DNA of 64,000 nucleotides from Mycobacterium sp. D16Q14 (GTDB lineage Bacteria; Actinomycetota; Actinomycetes; Mycobacteriales; Mycobacteriaceae). The stretch lies in assembly GCA_002013415.1 (NCBI GenBank), contig MAEX01000001.1:248001-312000 (forward strand), given 5' to 3'. The notes below the pieces were generated by a model. The model did not search any database and was not told the origin of the DNA. It saw only the letters and a list, made by a program, of their open reading frames with translations. The translations under genes and the position numbers were made by a program. Positions 43,956-53,231 of the stretch are shown here, one piece after another. How positions within the stretch are numbered: position 1 is the stretch's first letter; every line of letters begins with the position of its first letter.

Positions 43956-45737
43956 CTACTCGAGCTCCGCGGCGAGCTCCATCCACTGCACCTCGGCTGC
44001 GTCCTTCTCGGCGACGACGGCATTGAGCTCGGCGGTCAGGGTGACTACCCGGTCCGGATCGGTGGCATGTTCGGCGAGCTTCTCGTGCAGCACGGCCTCG
44101 CGTTCGTCTAACTTCACAACAGCTCGTTCGAGCCGGCCGAGCTCCTTCTGTGCGTTCCGCAGTGCCGCGCCATCCCGGCCGCGATCCGATATGGCTTTCA
44201 CAGGAGCGGCAGCCGGTTGGGTATGCCGGCGCAGGTACTCCTCGATGCCTCCGGGCAGGTTGGTCAGCTTGCCATCACCGAATAGTGCCCACGTCGAATC
44301 GCAGACCCGCTCGATGAGGTACCGATCGTGGCTGACCACAACCAGGGTGCCCGCCCAGCCGTCCAGCAGATCCTCCACCTGCTGCAGGGTTTCGATGTCC
44401 AGGTCGTTGGTGGGCTCGTCGAGAAGAAGCACATTCGGCTCGGCCATCAGCACACGAGTCAGCTGCAGCCGCCGACGCTCACCACCGGAGAGGTCGGCGA
44501 CCGGTGTGCGTTGCCGCGCCGGACTGAACCCGAGCATCTCGGCGACCTGCGAGGCCGACATTTCCTTGTCGCCCAGCACAATCCGGAGAGCGACCTGCTC
44601 GATCGCATCGAGCACCCGAATGTCCCCTGGCAGGTCGTCGAGTTCCTGGCGCAGCCAGCCGATGCTGACCGTCTTACCTTCCTTGCGATGCCCCGCCGCC
44701 AGGGGCACCGCGCCCGCGAGCACGCGCAATAGGGTTGTCTTCCCGGATCCGTTGACCCCGACCAGGCCGATGCGCTCGCCAGGGGCCAGGCGCCAGGTCA
44801 GATCACGCACCAGCTCCTCACCGGTGGGTGTGGTCACCGTCGCATCCTCAAGCTCGATGACAATTCGCCCCAGACGGCGACGCGCAAATGCGCTGAGCGC
44901 CACCGAGTCTCGCGGCGGCGGCACATCCGCAATCAAGGCTTCGGCCGCCTCGATCCGATACCGGGGTTTGGAGGTGCGCGCGGGTGGGCCGCGCCGCAAC
45001 CAGGCCAGCTCCTTGCGTGCGAGATTGCGGCGACGTGCCTCCGCGGCGTCGGCCTGCCGCCCCCGTTCGGCACGCGCGAACGTCCAGTCCGCGTATCCGC
45101 CTTCGTACGATTCGACACTGCCGTCGACGACCTCCCAGGTGCGGGTGGCGACGGTGTCCAGGAACCACCGATCGTGCGTCACGACCACCAGCGCGGTGCG
45201 CCGCGCGAGGAGGTGCTCGGCCAGCCACTGCACGCCTTCGACGTCCAGGTGGTTCGTCGGCTCGTCAAGAATCAACAGATCAAGATCGCGAACGAGTGCG
45301 GCAGCGAGCCCGACCCGGCGCCGCTGGCCGCCGGAGAGCTGGTCCACCCGTCTGTCGAGGCCGAGGGCCGCCACTCCAAGCCCGTCGAGAATCGAACGGA
45401 TCCGTGCATCCCCGGCCCATTCGTGCTCGTCGACGCCAAGCGGCGCGATCACGACATCGAACACAGTGTCGCCGACAAGGTCCTCACGCTGGGTGACGAC
45501 GGCTTGGCGCAGGTCTCCGGTGCGACTCACTCTGCCCTGATCCGCTGGCTCGACACCTGCGAGTACCTCCAGCAGCGTGGTCTTGCCTCCGCCGTTGAGG
45601 CCCACCACTCCGATGCGGTCTCCGGCTTGCACCCCGAGACTCACGTTCGAGAGCAACGGCTTGACGCCGTAGGACTTCGAGACGTTCTCGAGATTGACGA
45701 GGTTGATGGCTTTCGCAGGGGAGGTCATGGCCTCCAC
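43956..45737 (-). CDS. ABC-F family ATPase (Uup/EttA type)
   Basis: Protein of 593 residues, no transmembrane segments. It has two ATPase cassettes: Walker A GLNGGGKTTLL and GVNGSGKTTLL, signatures LSGGQRRR and LSGGERRR, Walker B LLILDEPTNHLD and VLLLDEPTNDLD, an inter-domain linker, and a C-terminal coiled coil (ALRNAQKELGRLERAVVKLDERE). ABC-F proteins act on the ribosome, in translation control or antibiotic protection; which one applies cannot be told. GTG 45737 is seven bases after the MFS stop; ATG 45728 is an alternative. Last gene of the lpqS-cysK2-MFS run. Confidence 0.9.
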   Translation of the reverse strand: MEAMTSPAKAINLVNLENVSKSYGVKPLLSNVSLGVQAGDRIGVVGLNGGGKTTLLEVLAGVEPADQGRVSRTGDLRQAVVTQREDLVGDTVFDVVIAPLGVDEHEWAGDARIRSILDGLGVAALGLDRRVDQLSGGQRRRVGLAAALVRDLDLLILDEPTNHLDVEGVQWLAEHLLARRTALVVVTHDRWFLDTVATRTWEVVDGSVESYEGGYADWTFARAERGRQADAAEARRRNLARKELAWLRRGPPARTSKPRYRIEAAEALIADVPPPRDSVALSAFARRRLGRIVIELEDATVTTPTGEELVRDLTWRLAPGERIGLVGVNGSGKTTLLRVLAGAVPLAAGHRKEGKTVSIGWLRQELDDLPGDIRVLDAIEQVALRIVLGDKEMSASQVAEMLGFSPARQRTPVADLSGGERRRLQLTRVLMAEPNVLLLDEPTNDLDIETLQQVEDLLDGWAGTLVVVSHDRYLIERVCDSTWALFGDGKLTNLPGGIEEYLRRHTQPAAAPVKAISDRGRDGAALRNAQKELGRLERAVVKLDEREAVLHEKLAEHATDPDRVVTLTAELNAVVAEKDAAEVQWMELAAELE

Positions 45738-45744
45738 AAACTAC

Positions 45745-47010
45745 TCAGGCACGGGCAGCCTGCGCCACTTCGCTACCCCGGTCGAGGAGCCCCACCCGTC
45801 GCAACGCGAACAATGCCGCCGCACACACCAGTCCAATGCCGGTGAGCGATACCCACAACAGGGCGGGCTTACCGTGCTGCTGGGTATAGCCGAATATCGA
45901 ACCGGTCAGGAGATTCCCCGCCAGAATGCCGACACCGACGATCGTGTTGTACAGCCCGTAGTGAGTGGCAACCAGCCGGTTACCCGCCAACCTGACCACG
46001 GTGTCCATCTCGAAGGGGAAGGTCGCGATGGTGCCCACGGCCAGCAGAGCCGCCGTCAACAGCACGGCAGTGATCGCAGCGAGTTGCCCTGCCGACGCCG
46101 CTGTGGGTAGCAGCATCAGCGGCACAAAGGCCGCCGCGATGACCAGCATCCCGAGCACCAGGCTGCGGCTGGGGCCGAATCGAGCGGACAACCAGCCGGT
46201 GAGCCGCACCTGCCCGGCGATGGCCACCAGCCCGGACACCACGAAGATGCTTGTCACTAAAACCGTTTCGGATTTCTTGTCGCTGGTCAGCAGTGCCGCC
46301 TGAAACGGCAACGCCAGGTACACCTGGAACGTCAGCACGTACGAGCCGATCATGGCGCCGGAGAACAACAGGAAGGCCTTGTTGGACACCACCGAGCGCC
46401 AGTCGGCGAGCACGGGCTGCCGATCCACATCCTGCTTGAGGCGGTTCGGCGGCAGAGCCATCAATTGGATCACCGTCAGGGCCGCGAAAACCGCTGCGGC
46501 AACGGCACAGGTGATCCTGAAATCCCACGCCGTCAATGCCAGACCGACGATCGGCCCAAAGAGGATTCCCGCCTGGTAGAAGACGTTGAAGACCGCGAAC
46601 GCCTCCACCCGACGCTCCCCCGAATCCGCCGCCAGGTAGGCACGCACCGCGGGATTGAAGAGGGCACCTGCGAAACCCGTTGCCGCCGAGGCGATCAATA
46701 TCGCCGGCAGCGAGCCGACGAAGGCCAGCATCAGAAATCCGGCAGTGCGCAGCAGACATCCGGCCACAATCAGTGGCTTGTATCCGAATCTGTCGGCCAG
46801 GGTGCCACCGACCAGAAACATGCCTTGTTGGGAGAAGTTCCGGACGCCCAGCACCAGACCCACCATCCACGCCGCCAAACCCAATGGCCCGGCAAGGTAT
46901 CCGGCGAGGTACGGCATCAGCATGTAGAAGCCCACGTTGATGGTGAATTGGTTCACCATCAGGATCTGGCTGGGGCGATCGAAAGACCGGAACTGCCGGA
47001 AGGTCTCCAT
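45745..47010 (-). CDS. MFS transporter next to cysK2 (Rv0849-like)
   Basis: About 421 residues with 12 helices and the MFS loop motif GGTLADRFGYKPLI. Start ATG 47010 overlaps the cysK2 stop as TGATG. In M. tuberculosis the same pair is Rv0848-Rv0849 within the RicR copper regulon, as I recall. Possibly exports a sulfur metabolite or a copper-binding thiol made with CysK2; this is inference. Confidence 0.88.
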   Translation of the reverse strand: METFRQFRSFDRPSQILMVNQFTINVGFYMLMPYLAGYLAGPLGLAAWMVGLVLGVRNFSQQGMFLVGGTLADRFGYKPLIVAGCLLRTAGFLMLAFVGSLPAILIASAATGFAGALFNPAVRAYLAADSGERRVEAFAVFNVFYQAGILFGPIVGLALTAWDFRITCAVAAAVFAALTVIQLMALPPNRLKQDVDRQPVLADWRSVVSNKAFLLFSGAMIGSYVLTFQVYLALPFQAALLTSDKKSETVLVTSIFVVSGLVAIAGQVRLTGWLSARFGPSRSLVLGMLVIAAAFVPLMLLPTAASAGQLAAITAVLLTAALLAVGTIATFPFEMDTVVRLAGNRLVATHYGLYNTIVGVGILAGNLLTGSIFGYTQQHGKPALLWVSLTGIGLVCAAALFALRRVGLLDRGSEVAQAARA

Positions 47011-48110
47011 CACGCGGGGCGTCCTATCGGGTCGATCACATGGGTCAGCCTGGTCCAGCGGTCTACCACCCGATCCGACGGATCGTCGATCACATCGGGA
47101 TCCTGCGCCGGTGGGCGATCCAATAGATCGTGGTCGCGGCAGTAATCGTCATCGTAAATCGTGCCGTGGTAGCGCATCGGGCCGTCGGGGAAGATAGCGG
47201 CGACGCGCGATTCGGGCGCCGATGTCCGCGCTACCCACCCCGCGACCAACGCCACCGCCCCGACACTCCATCCACCGCTGGCATGGTAGGTGGAGGCCAG
47301 GGTGCGGGCCGCCCAGACGGCCTCATTCGGTGCGACCCAATGGGCTTCGTCGAATGCGGGGTAATCGACATTGCCTGGGTAGATGCTCGATCCGAGGCCG
47401 CGCATCAGCCGCGAGCTGGCCGGCTGCCCGAAGATCGTGGAGCCAATGGTATCGACACCCACTAATCGCAGGTTCGGATTGTGTTCCCGCAGAACACGCC
47501 CCACACCTGAGGAGTGCCCGCCGGTTCCCACCGAGCAGACCAGGGTGTCGACGGTTCCCAGCTGGTCGATCAGTTCCTCCGCGAGCCCGCGGTAGGCGTG
47601 AACATTGTCGGGGTTCTGATACTGGTCGGGGCACCAAGAATCCAATTCGGCGGCAAGTATCTCGGCGACGCGATCCTTGCGTGCCTGCTGCCAGCCCCCG
47701 ATCGGATGCGGCTCGGTCACGGTGACCACCCGCGCACCGTAGGCCGTCAGCATGCTGCTCACAATGGGCTCCAAGCCGGGATCGGTGACGAGGGTGACCG
47801 GGTGCCGATAAATGATTCCGGCCAGGGCCAGTCCCAGGCCCAGTGTTCCGCTGGTCGATTCGACGATCATGGCGCCGGGCTTGAGATCCCCGCGCGCCCT
47901 GGCCTGTTCGATCATGTGCAGCGCGGGCCGGTCCTTCATGCCGTTGGGGTTATGTCCTTCGAGCTTGGCCCAGAAGCCGGTGCCCGGCGTCGCGAACGGC
48001 TCCGATACCCACAGCACCGGGGTGTTGCCCACCAGCGTGTTGGGGTCGTGGAACTTGGGCCCCAAGTGAGTGCAGCTACGACGAGATGACAGAGCAATGC
48101 TGTTGTTCAT
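47010..48110 (-). CDS. cysK2: PLP-dependent cysteine/S-sulfocysteine synthase CysK2
   Basis: About 366 residues from ATG 48110. Fold type II PLP enzyme: [15 protein letters not shown] with the PLP lysine, [15 protein letters not shown] phosphate/substrate loop, and [16 protein letters not shown]ly-rich loop. It has the longer CysK2-type C-terminus ([19 protein letters not shown]). CysK2 converts O-phosphoserine and thiosulfate to S-sulfocysteine. The frame upstream of 48110 is not coding. Coupled to the MFS gene. Confidence 0.9.
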   Translation of the reverse strand: MNNSIALSSRRSCTHLGPKFHDPNTLVGNTPVLWVSEPFATPGTGFWAKLEGHNPNGMKDRPALHMIEQARARGDLKPGAMIVESTSGTLGLGLALAGIIYRHPVTLVTDPGLEPIVSSMLTAYGARVVTVTEPHPIGGWQQARKDRVAEILAAELDSWCPDQYQNPDNVHAYRGLAEELIDQLGTVDTLVCSVGTGGHSSGVGRVLREHNPNLRLVGVDTIGSTIFGQPASSRLMRGLGSSIYPGNVDYPAFDEAHWVAPNEAVWAARTLASTYHASGGWSVGAVALVAGWVARTSAPESRVAAIFPDGPMRYHGTIYDDDYCRDHDLLDRPPAQDPDVIDDPSDRVVDRWTRLTHVIDPIGRPA

Positions 48111-48202
48111 TGAGAATCCCTGCGTGGGGGCCGCACGGCGCGGCCGGGAAGCTGATGACGGCGTGTGGGCATGGCGAAACTCCGCTTTGCCCGAGGCGCC
48201 GA

Positions 48203-48625
48203 TCAGCGACGAATGACGCAGAGATTGATGAGAATGTCGCGGCCCGTTCGAGCCCCGCGATAGCCGGCGGTCAGCGGTGGACCGCGTGCGAGGTGGGCGG
48301 CTATGGGCTGGAACACCAGAGTGGTGAGGACCAACGCCGCCAGCACGAAGAGAACCCGCAAAGGGTTGTGACCGCGAGTCAGAGCAACCAGCCCGTCCAC
48401 GGTCTGGCATGCCATCTGATGCACCGCGCTATCGAGGTGCGCATGTGTAGCTGCCGGACCGTGCCCGCTGAGTGCAGCGTGCGTTGCCTGATGATGTGGC
48501 GCCTCGGCGCCACCGTGACCGGCGGAGGCGCAATGCACGATCGGCAGGCTCGCGACCATGGCAACCAGGACCGCAACCAGCCACAGCCGCCCACGGCCAC
48601 GGGTGCGGCGCGCTCCGGTCAGCAT
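48203..48625 (-). CDS. lpqS: LpqS-like copper-inducible envelope protein
   Basis: Protein of 140 residues: N-terminal hydrophobic signal ([19 protein letters not shown], lipobox-like SLPIVHC), His-rich segment ([29 protein letters not shown], several metal-binding histidines), then one transmembrane helix ([22 protein letters not shown]). Position upstream of cysK2, divergent from mmcO and behind a RicR-type box matches LpqS. Metal binding is likely; exact function unknown. Confidence 0.8.
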   Translation of the reverse strand: MLTGARRTRGRGRLWLVAVLVAMVASLPIVHCASAGHGGAEAPHHQATHAALSGHGPAATHAHLDSAVHQMACQTVDGLVALTRGHNPLRVLFVLAALVLTTLVFQPIAAHLARGPPLTAGYRGARTGRDILINLCVIRR

Positions 48626-48647
48626 GTAGCGAGGCTAGCACGATTTT

Positions 48648-48668
48648 ACATACCCTCACGGGGTATGT
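48648..48668. promoter_or_regulatory. RicR-type operator for lpqS
   Basis: Arms ACATACCC (48648-48655) and GGGTATGT (48661-48668) around five bases. It shares the TACCC/GGGTA core with the mmcO palindrome and lies 23 bases upstream of the lpqS ATG, overlapping TAAAAT-like -10 sequence. Confidence 0.75.
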
Positions 48669-48865
48669 GACCTGATCGCTACCTACCTGTGCTCAGCAGT
48701 CCACGTTGACCTGCATGACCCGAGGCGTGCAATCCATTGCCGTCGCGACCGGCGGCCAAATCTCAGCACGTCAGTGCCCACGCAAGAACAGCCGACACGA
48801 TGGGGCTTCGCCGCACCGGTTGCAGTTCGCCATCGGATGACAACACGTCGTGACAGCAGCATTCG

Positions 48866-48904
48866 ATTGTCTATTTATACCCCCGAGGGGTATAAATAGA
48901 CAAT
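48866..48904. promoter_or_regulatory. 39-bp perfect palindrome, RicR/CsoR-type operator of mmcO
   Basis: Arms 48866-48883 and 48887-48904 are perfect 18-base inverted repeats around CGA. The core is TATACCCC-CGA-GGGGTATA. The right arm ends on the T of the mmcO ATG (48903-48905). TATAAA at 48891-48896 would place transcription start at or next to that ATG, so the operator covers the promoter and the mRNA may be leaderless. Confidence 0.85.
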
Positions 48905-50423
48905 GACAACGAGCAATTCACCACTGCTTGACCGCCGCGGACTCCTCCGTCTGGGTATGACAGTTGCCGCGGCAGGATTTCTCGCGTCCTGCACCAAGAA
49001 CTCGCCCGCGACCGCCATAACGCAACGTATTAACCCTGATTCGGCCCGGGTCGGCGCAGTGGAAGCCGCCCGGCGGAGCCAGGGGGCTCCGGTCAGACAG
49101 TTCGCCCTGAATGCCGGACCCGCCCAGATTGACCTTGCCGGAACCCGAGTATCAACATGGGCATACGGAGGACGGGTACCCGGTCAGGAGATCCGCGTTC
49201 GCAAGGGCGAAATCCTCCGCGTGCAAACAGTCAACAACCTCCCCGCGCCCACCACCGTCCATTGGCATGGCCTGGCGCTCCGCAATGACATGGACGGCGT
49301 ACCCGGCCTCACCCAGCCGGAGATCCCGCCGACGGGGGTGTTCGACTACGAGTTCGCGGTGCCGCACGCGGGGACCTATTGGTTCCACCCTCACGTCGGA
49401 ACGCAAATCGATCGCGGGCTCTACGCGCCGCTGATCATCGAAGATCCCGATGAGCGTGCCGACTACGACGATGAACTGGTCGTCGTCCTCGATGACTGGA
49501 TCGACGGCACCGGCAACGATCCCGACCGGGTGCTCGAAGGGCTACGCGCGAAGGGCATGCCTCCCATGGATCACTCCATGGGAGGCATGGGGATGGACCC
49601 GACCGCGCCGCTGGGTATGGACGCCGGCGATGTGAAGTACCCCCACTATTTGATCAATGGACGAGTGGCCGCAGATCCGTTCGCCGCTACCTATCGCGCC
49701 GGCCAACGCGTGCGGCTGCGCATCGTCAACGCCGGCGGCGATACGGCATTCCGGGTCAGCATTCCCGGCGTGCCGATGACGGTCACGCACACCGACGGCT
49801 TCCCGGTGCAGCCCTACCAGGCCGACACTATCCTGGTCACCATGGGCGAGCGGGTCGACGCCATCGTCACCATCCCGGGTTCGTCGGTGCCGCTGGTGGC
49901 CGTGCCCGAGGGGAAAAATGGTTTCGCACAATTGATTCTGCGTTCGGGCGATACTCCGGTGCGCGGCCGCGCCGACGACGCTGCAACGCTGATGAAGTCC
50001 CAGGTGCCGCTGGATACCGCGACGCTCAGCGCTATCCCCGAGGTCCAGCTCGAGCGCCGTGACCCAGATGTCACCCATGACGTGCGCTTGGCCGGGCCGG
50101 TCGGTAAGTACACGTGGACCATCAATGGCAAGACCTATGACCCGCGCGATGGACTGCCGGTGCGTGAGGGGCAACGCGTACGTCTGCGTTTCATCAACGA
50201 CTCGATGATGTTCCACCCCATGCATCTACACGGACACACATTCTCGGTCCGAGACGCGAAGGGGTCCTTCCGCGCCCGCAAGGACACGGTTCTCGTGGCC
50301 CCTATGAAGACCGTCGAGGTGGACTTCGACGCCGACAATCCCGGGCAGTGGCTTACCCACTGCCACAACATCTATCACGGCGAAGCCGGAATGATGGCGG
50401 TCGTGTCCTACGTGCAGGACTAG
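48903..50423 (+). CDS. mmcO: Mycobacterial multicopper oxidase MmcO
   Basis: Lipoprotein-type multicopper oxidase of 506 residues that oxidises Cu(I) and protects against copper. A twin-arginine signal (RRGLLRLG, Arg11-12) ends in FLASC (Cys30). Copper motifs: HWHG (His120, His122), HPH (His162, His164), HPMHLHGH (His438-445) and HCHNIYHGEAGMM (His486, Cys487, His488, His492). A Met-rich loop (GMPPMDHSMGGMGMDP) is typical of cuprous oxidases. Divergent from lpqS; controlled by the palindrome over its start. Confidence 0.95.
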   Translation: MTTSNSPLLDRRGLLRLGMTVAAAGFLASCTKNSPATAITQRINPDSARVGAVEAARRSQGAPVRQFALNAGPAQIDLAGTRVSTWAYGGRVPGQEIRVRKGEILRVQTVNNLPAPTTVHWHGLALRNDMDGVPGLTQPEIPPTGVFDYEFAVPHAGTYWFHPHVGTQIDRGLYAPLIIEDPDERADYDDELVVVLDDWIDGTGNDPDRVLEGLRAKGMPPMDHSMGGMGMDPTAPLGMDAGDVKYPHYLINGRVAADPFAATYRAGQRVRLRIVNAGGDTAFRVSIPGVPMTVTHTDGFPVQPYQADTILVTMGERVDAIVTIPGSSVPLVAVPEGKNGFAQLILRSGDTPVRGRADDAATLMKSQVPLDTATLSAIPEVQLERRDPDVTHDVRLAGPVGKYTWTINGKTYDPRDGLPVREGQRVRLRFINDSMMFHPMHLHGHTFSVRDAKGSFRARKDTVLVAPMKTVEVDFDADNPGQWLTHCHNIYHGEAGMMAVVSYVQD

Positions 50424-50505
50424 CGTGCGCAGAAGATTCCTCGACACATAAGGGAATTGCCCGGCTATATGCGACAACTCCGGTTGATCAGTCAACAATG
50501 ACGGG

Positions 50506-50922
50506 GTGACGAATCGCTGGCTGGGGCTCACCATCGACTGCGCGGACCCGGCACGGCTCTCGTCGTTCTGGGGCACGCTGCTCGACCTCGCACCCTCCGC
50601 CGAGCACGGTGACGATCCTGGGGGGCGACGCTAGGCACGCGCCGGCCATCAACCACGGCTTACCTTTCAGCGCGTGCCGGAGGCGAAGACCTCGAAGGTG
50701 CGGCTTCATCTCGATGTTGAAGTCGATGACATCGAAGTTGCACATGCTCAAGTCGAACACCTCGGCGGAACTTGGTCAGGCGAGCGCCATGACTACGACG
50801 AGGGCGTGGTGCTCGTCATGCTTGATCCCGAAGGAAATGAGTTCTGCCTCGTCCAGTCCTACGACCGAGACGTCCAGCTAGCTGCGAAGTATCGCCTTTC
50901 TCCGCGTGATTCGTTCGCGTGA
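50506..50922 (+). pseudogene. VOC/glyoxalase-like gene broken by stop and frameshift
   Basis: Frame from GTG 50506 reads NRWLGLTIDCADPARLSSFW, normal for a VOC protein, then hits TAG at 50632-50634 after a G6 run (50620-50625). Shifting by one base after the run restores WATLGTR-like sequence, and from about 50647 the original frame resumes as PRLTFQRVPEAKTSKVRLHL and LDPEGNEFCLVQ. At least two frame changes are needed, so it is probably dead. A GTG at 50674 could express the C-terminal half alone. The end overlaps the LigB-like gene on the other strand. Confidence 0.7.
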
Positions 50923-51611
50923 AGGTGACCGTGGAACCGTTGATCGCCAGCCGCACCTGCCAACACCTGCCATGCCGCCCGCCCGGTTGCGGTCCCTTGA
51001 AACTCGATGCTGCCCAGGGCACCCGCATCGGCTTCACTAAGAGCCTGAAGTATCTGGCCGTCGCTCAGCTTTCCGCGTTGGGCATCCCGCGCCCAATCAG
51101 CTGCAGTCATGCATGTTGATCCTTCACCCATCACAATCATCGCGACACGCTCAGCACGCCCGGCCAAATCCCGCCCCAGTTCGGCGCACGCCGCCGACGA
51201 CGCATCGAAATCGATCGCTTGGAAGGCGACATCGGCCACGATCATCCCCTCACCACCGATCCTGGATTGAATCATGAGCCAGTACCCAAGAGTCAGGGAT
51301 AGCGGTAAGGGCTGAGGGTCCTCGCTGTCGATACCCCACCCGTAGTGCCAGCGGATGCCGCTCGACCAGAGGCTTCCGTATGCGCAGGCCGGATCGAAAC
51401 TCCTGGTCGTGTCGTCACCGCCGACGATCACAACCAAGTGGGGTGCATTCTCCGCAATGACATTCCCCCAACCGGCGATCGGAATGTTCAGTCGGCGAAC
51501 CGATTCCAGGCAGGCGTCACGCAACGGCCGCCACCCTCCATCAGCCTCGCCGGCTATGTCGGGTATCAACATCATCGGGTGTGGGCATATCGCAGCCGAA
51601 ATCAGTGCCAT
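50859..51611 (-). CDS. Class III extradiol dioxygenase (LigB-like) family protein
   Basis: Protein of 250 residues, opening MALISAAICPHPMMLIPDIAG with a His that could bind metal, followed by PHLVVIVGGDDTTRSF and AMIVMGEGSTCMT. It resembles the actinobacterial LigB-like group I recall as Rv2728c-type. The C-terminus after AWQVLAGAAGDQRFHGHLH is unusual and runs antisense to the VOC remnant, so the original end may have been altered. Function unknown. Confidence 0.75.
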   Translation of the reverse strand: MALISAAICPHPMMLIPDIAGEADGGWRPLRDACLESVRRLNIPIAGWGNVIAENAPHLVVIVGGDDTTRSFDPACAYGSLWSSGIRWHYGWGIDSEDPQPLPLSLTLGYWLMIQSRIGGEGMIVADVAFQAIDFDASSAACAELGRDLAGRAERVAMIVMGEGSTCMTAADWARDAQRGKLSDGQILQALSEADAGALGSIEFQGTATGRAAWQVLAGAAGDQRFHGHLHANESRGERRYFAASWTSRS

Positions 51612-51741
51612 CGGAAAGCTTCACACCGATCCACGGGCGGCCCACGCGTCGATGGTAAAGGTCAAAGAGACAACAGAACTCACCAAGCGATGTTATGCCG
51701 CAACTTATAGACGTTGCATCAGTACCAACGTCGACGGCAGG

Positions 51742-52140
51742 TCATACCCCGAACTTGGCGCGCGCCTCGGCCGTGATCGGAGTGAACAGATTGACGAGAT
51801 TCCCGTCGGGGTCCCGGAACAGCAAGGCGCGATTCCCCCACCGCATGGTTGTCGGCTCGGTGACCACCTCGGCGAGCTGCTCGCGAAGCCGGGCGTATTC
51901 GGCGTCCACGTCATCCACGATGAACTCGAGAATGGCTGTGCGATTGGCCGCCGGCTCAGCAGATCCTTGCCCGAACAGCGGAACGGTTTTCTCGCTGCCG
52001 ATCGCCAGCGTGCCGACCGGAGTCGGAATCTCCGCGAAGAGTTCATTCCCCCAGACGGCCACTGCCTCAGTAACCGTCTCGTAGAACGTGACCAACCGAT
52101 CGACGTCGGCGGTGATGATTCGCGTCGAAACGAATCTCAT
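51742..52140 (-). CDS. VOC family protein
   Basis: Protein of 132 residues: FVSTRIITADVDRLVTFYETV, an ILEFIVDDVDAEYARLRE middle and WGNRALLFRDPDGNLVNLFTP, all typical of the glyoxalase/bleomycin-resistance fold. AGGAGGT six bases before the ATG. Ligand unknown. The 130 bases after its stop hold nothing I can name. Confidence 0.88.
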   Translation of the reverse strand: MRFVSTRIITADVDRLVTFYETVTEAVAVWGNELFAEIPTPVGTLAIGSEKTVPLFGQGSAEPAANRTAILEFIVDDVDAEYARLREQLAEVVTEPTTMRWGNRALLFRDPDGNLVNLFTPITAEARAKFGV

Positions 52141-52258
52141 GGGTAGACCTCCTGAAGATGCCGCCGATGATCGGCGGATTGCGCGGTGAGCCAGATGTTA
52201 GGTGCGCACCCCGACAAGTCCGGGAGACTGGAAGCATCTGATCGAGAGAAAGACCGCC

Positions 52259-52639
52259 ATGAGTGACATGGATCTGCGAGGCGCGCTCGAAGCACACTGG
52301 GCCGCCTCCGACGTGAACGACATCGATACAGAACATCGTCTTTACCGACGCGATGCGGTTCTCGAGTACCCGCAGTCCGGTGAGCAAATCCGGGGCCGCG
52401 CCAACATTCAAGCCTCGCGCGAAGCGCAACCGGACAAGAAACGGTTCACCGTGCGACGAATCACCGGTGGTGGCGATCTATGGGTCAGCGAGCTCGTCAC
52501 GACATACGACGCGAAACCTTTTCATGTGGTGAGCACCATGGAGTTCGACGACGGCGAGGTGGTCCGCGAAACGCAGTACTTCGGCGAGCCCTTCGAAGCC
52601 GGACCATCCCGCGCTCAGTGGGTCGAACCCATCGGGTGA
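52259..52639 (+). CDS. SnoaL-like nuclear transport factor 2 family protein
   Basis: About 126 residues from ATG 52259. DLRGALEAHWAASDVNDIDTEHRLYRRDAVLEYPQSGEQIRGRANI is the SnoaL-like pattern. No catalytic assignment is possible. Divergent from the VOC gene. Confidence 0.82.
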   Translation: MSDMDLRGALEAHWAASDVNDIDTEHRLYRRDAVLEYPQSGEQIRGRANIQASREAQPDKKRFTVRRITGGGDLWVSELVTTYDAKPFHVVSTMEFDDGEVVRETQYFGEPFEAGPSRAQWVEPIG

Positions 52640-52655
52640 ATTCGATCGCGATCGG

Positions 52656-53015
52656 CTAGGCGATCGCGGCGCGGACGATCTCGGCGACACGCCGCTCGGT
52701 GACGTCGTCCAGTCCCTCGAAGTACCAGGCCGCAGGAATCAATAGTCCGTCCTCGCCCCCGGCGGGCCTGAGCGTGGCCTTTTCGGTCACCCCAAGGCTC
52801 ATCAGATCGTCGTTCCGGAAGAAAACGAGGACAGGACTGCTCGCGGACTTGGCATAACCCGGCATGCCGTACCAAATACGCGGCTTGAGTTCGGGTGCGG
52901 CAGCGACAATCACGTCGTGCATGCGCCGCATGACGCCCCGCGCAGGCTCATTCATCCCCGCGATCTTGTCGAGGACCTGCTGGAGGTTCTTGTCGTCCTT
53001 CGTAGCCACTGTCAT
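52656..53015 (-). CDS. DUF1801 (YdhG/iron-chaperone-like) protein
   Basis: Protein of 119 residues with RMHDVIVAAAPELKPRIWYGMPGYAK, the DUF1801 signature, and GLDDVTERRVAEIVRAAI at the end. Relatives resemble frataxin-like YdhG; function in this organism unknown. The 216 bases upstream to 53231 contain only a ychF-tail remnant. Confidence 0.85.
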   Translation of the reverse strand: MTVATKDDKNLQQVLDKIAGMNEPARGVMRRMHDVIVAAAPELKPRIWYGMPGYAKSASSPVLVFFRNDDLMSLGVTEKATLRPAGGEDGLLIPAAWYFEGLDDVTERRVAEIVRAAIA

Positions 53016-53206
53016 GTCCTTTCGTCAGCCGATATCGGTACACCGGCTCAATGGAATTGGCGCGCCAGAAGGCGCAGCACCCCATTCGGACATGTCCTGA
53101 TCAGTCAGGCCTCTCCGCAATGATTCAGGTGATCGTTCACCTGGAAGCGCGAATGTGGCAGGCAGCGCTGCCACGGCAGACACGTTAACACCCGGATCAC
53201 ACGTTC

Positions 53207-53223
53207 AAACGGAACTCCACCAC
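53207..53223 (-). repeat. ychF-tail remnant (copy C)
   Basis: AAACGGAACTCCACCAC (plus strand). Read on the minus strand, the surrounding sequence translates as VAVVEFRLNV followed by a stop, nearly identical to the YchF C-terminus DVVEFRFNV-stop. It lies just after the stop of the CPCC gene and belongs to no gene of its own. Confidence 0.75.
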
Positions 53224-53231
53224 GGCGACCT

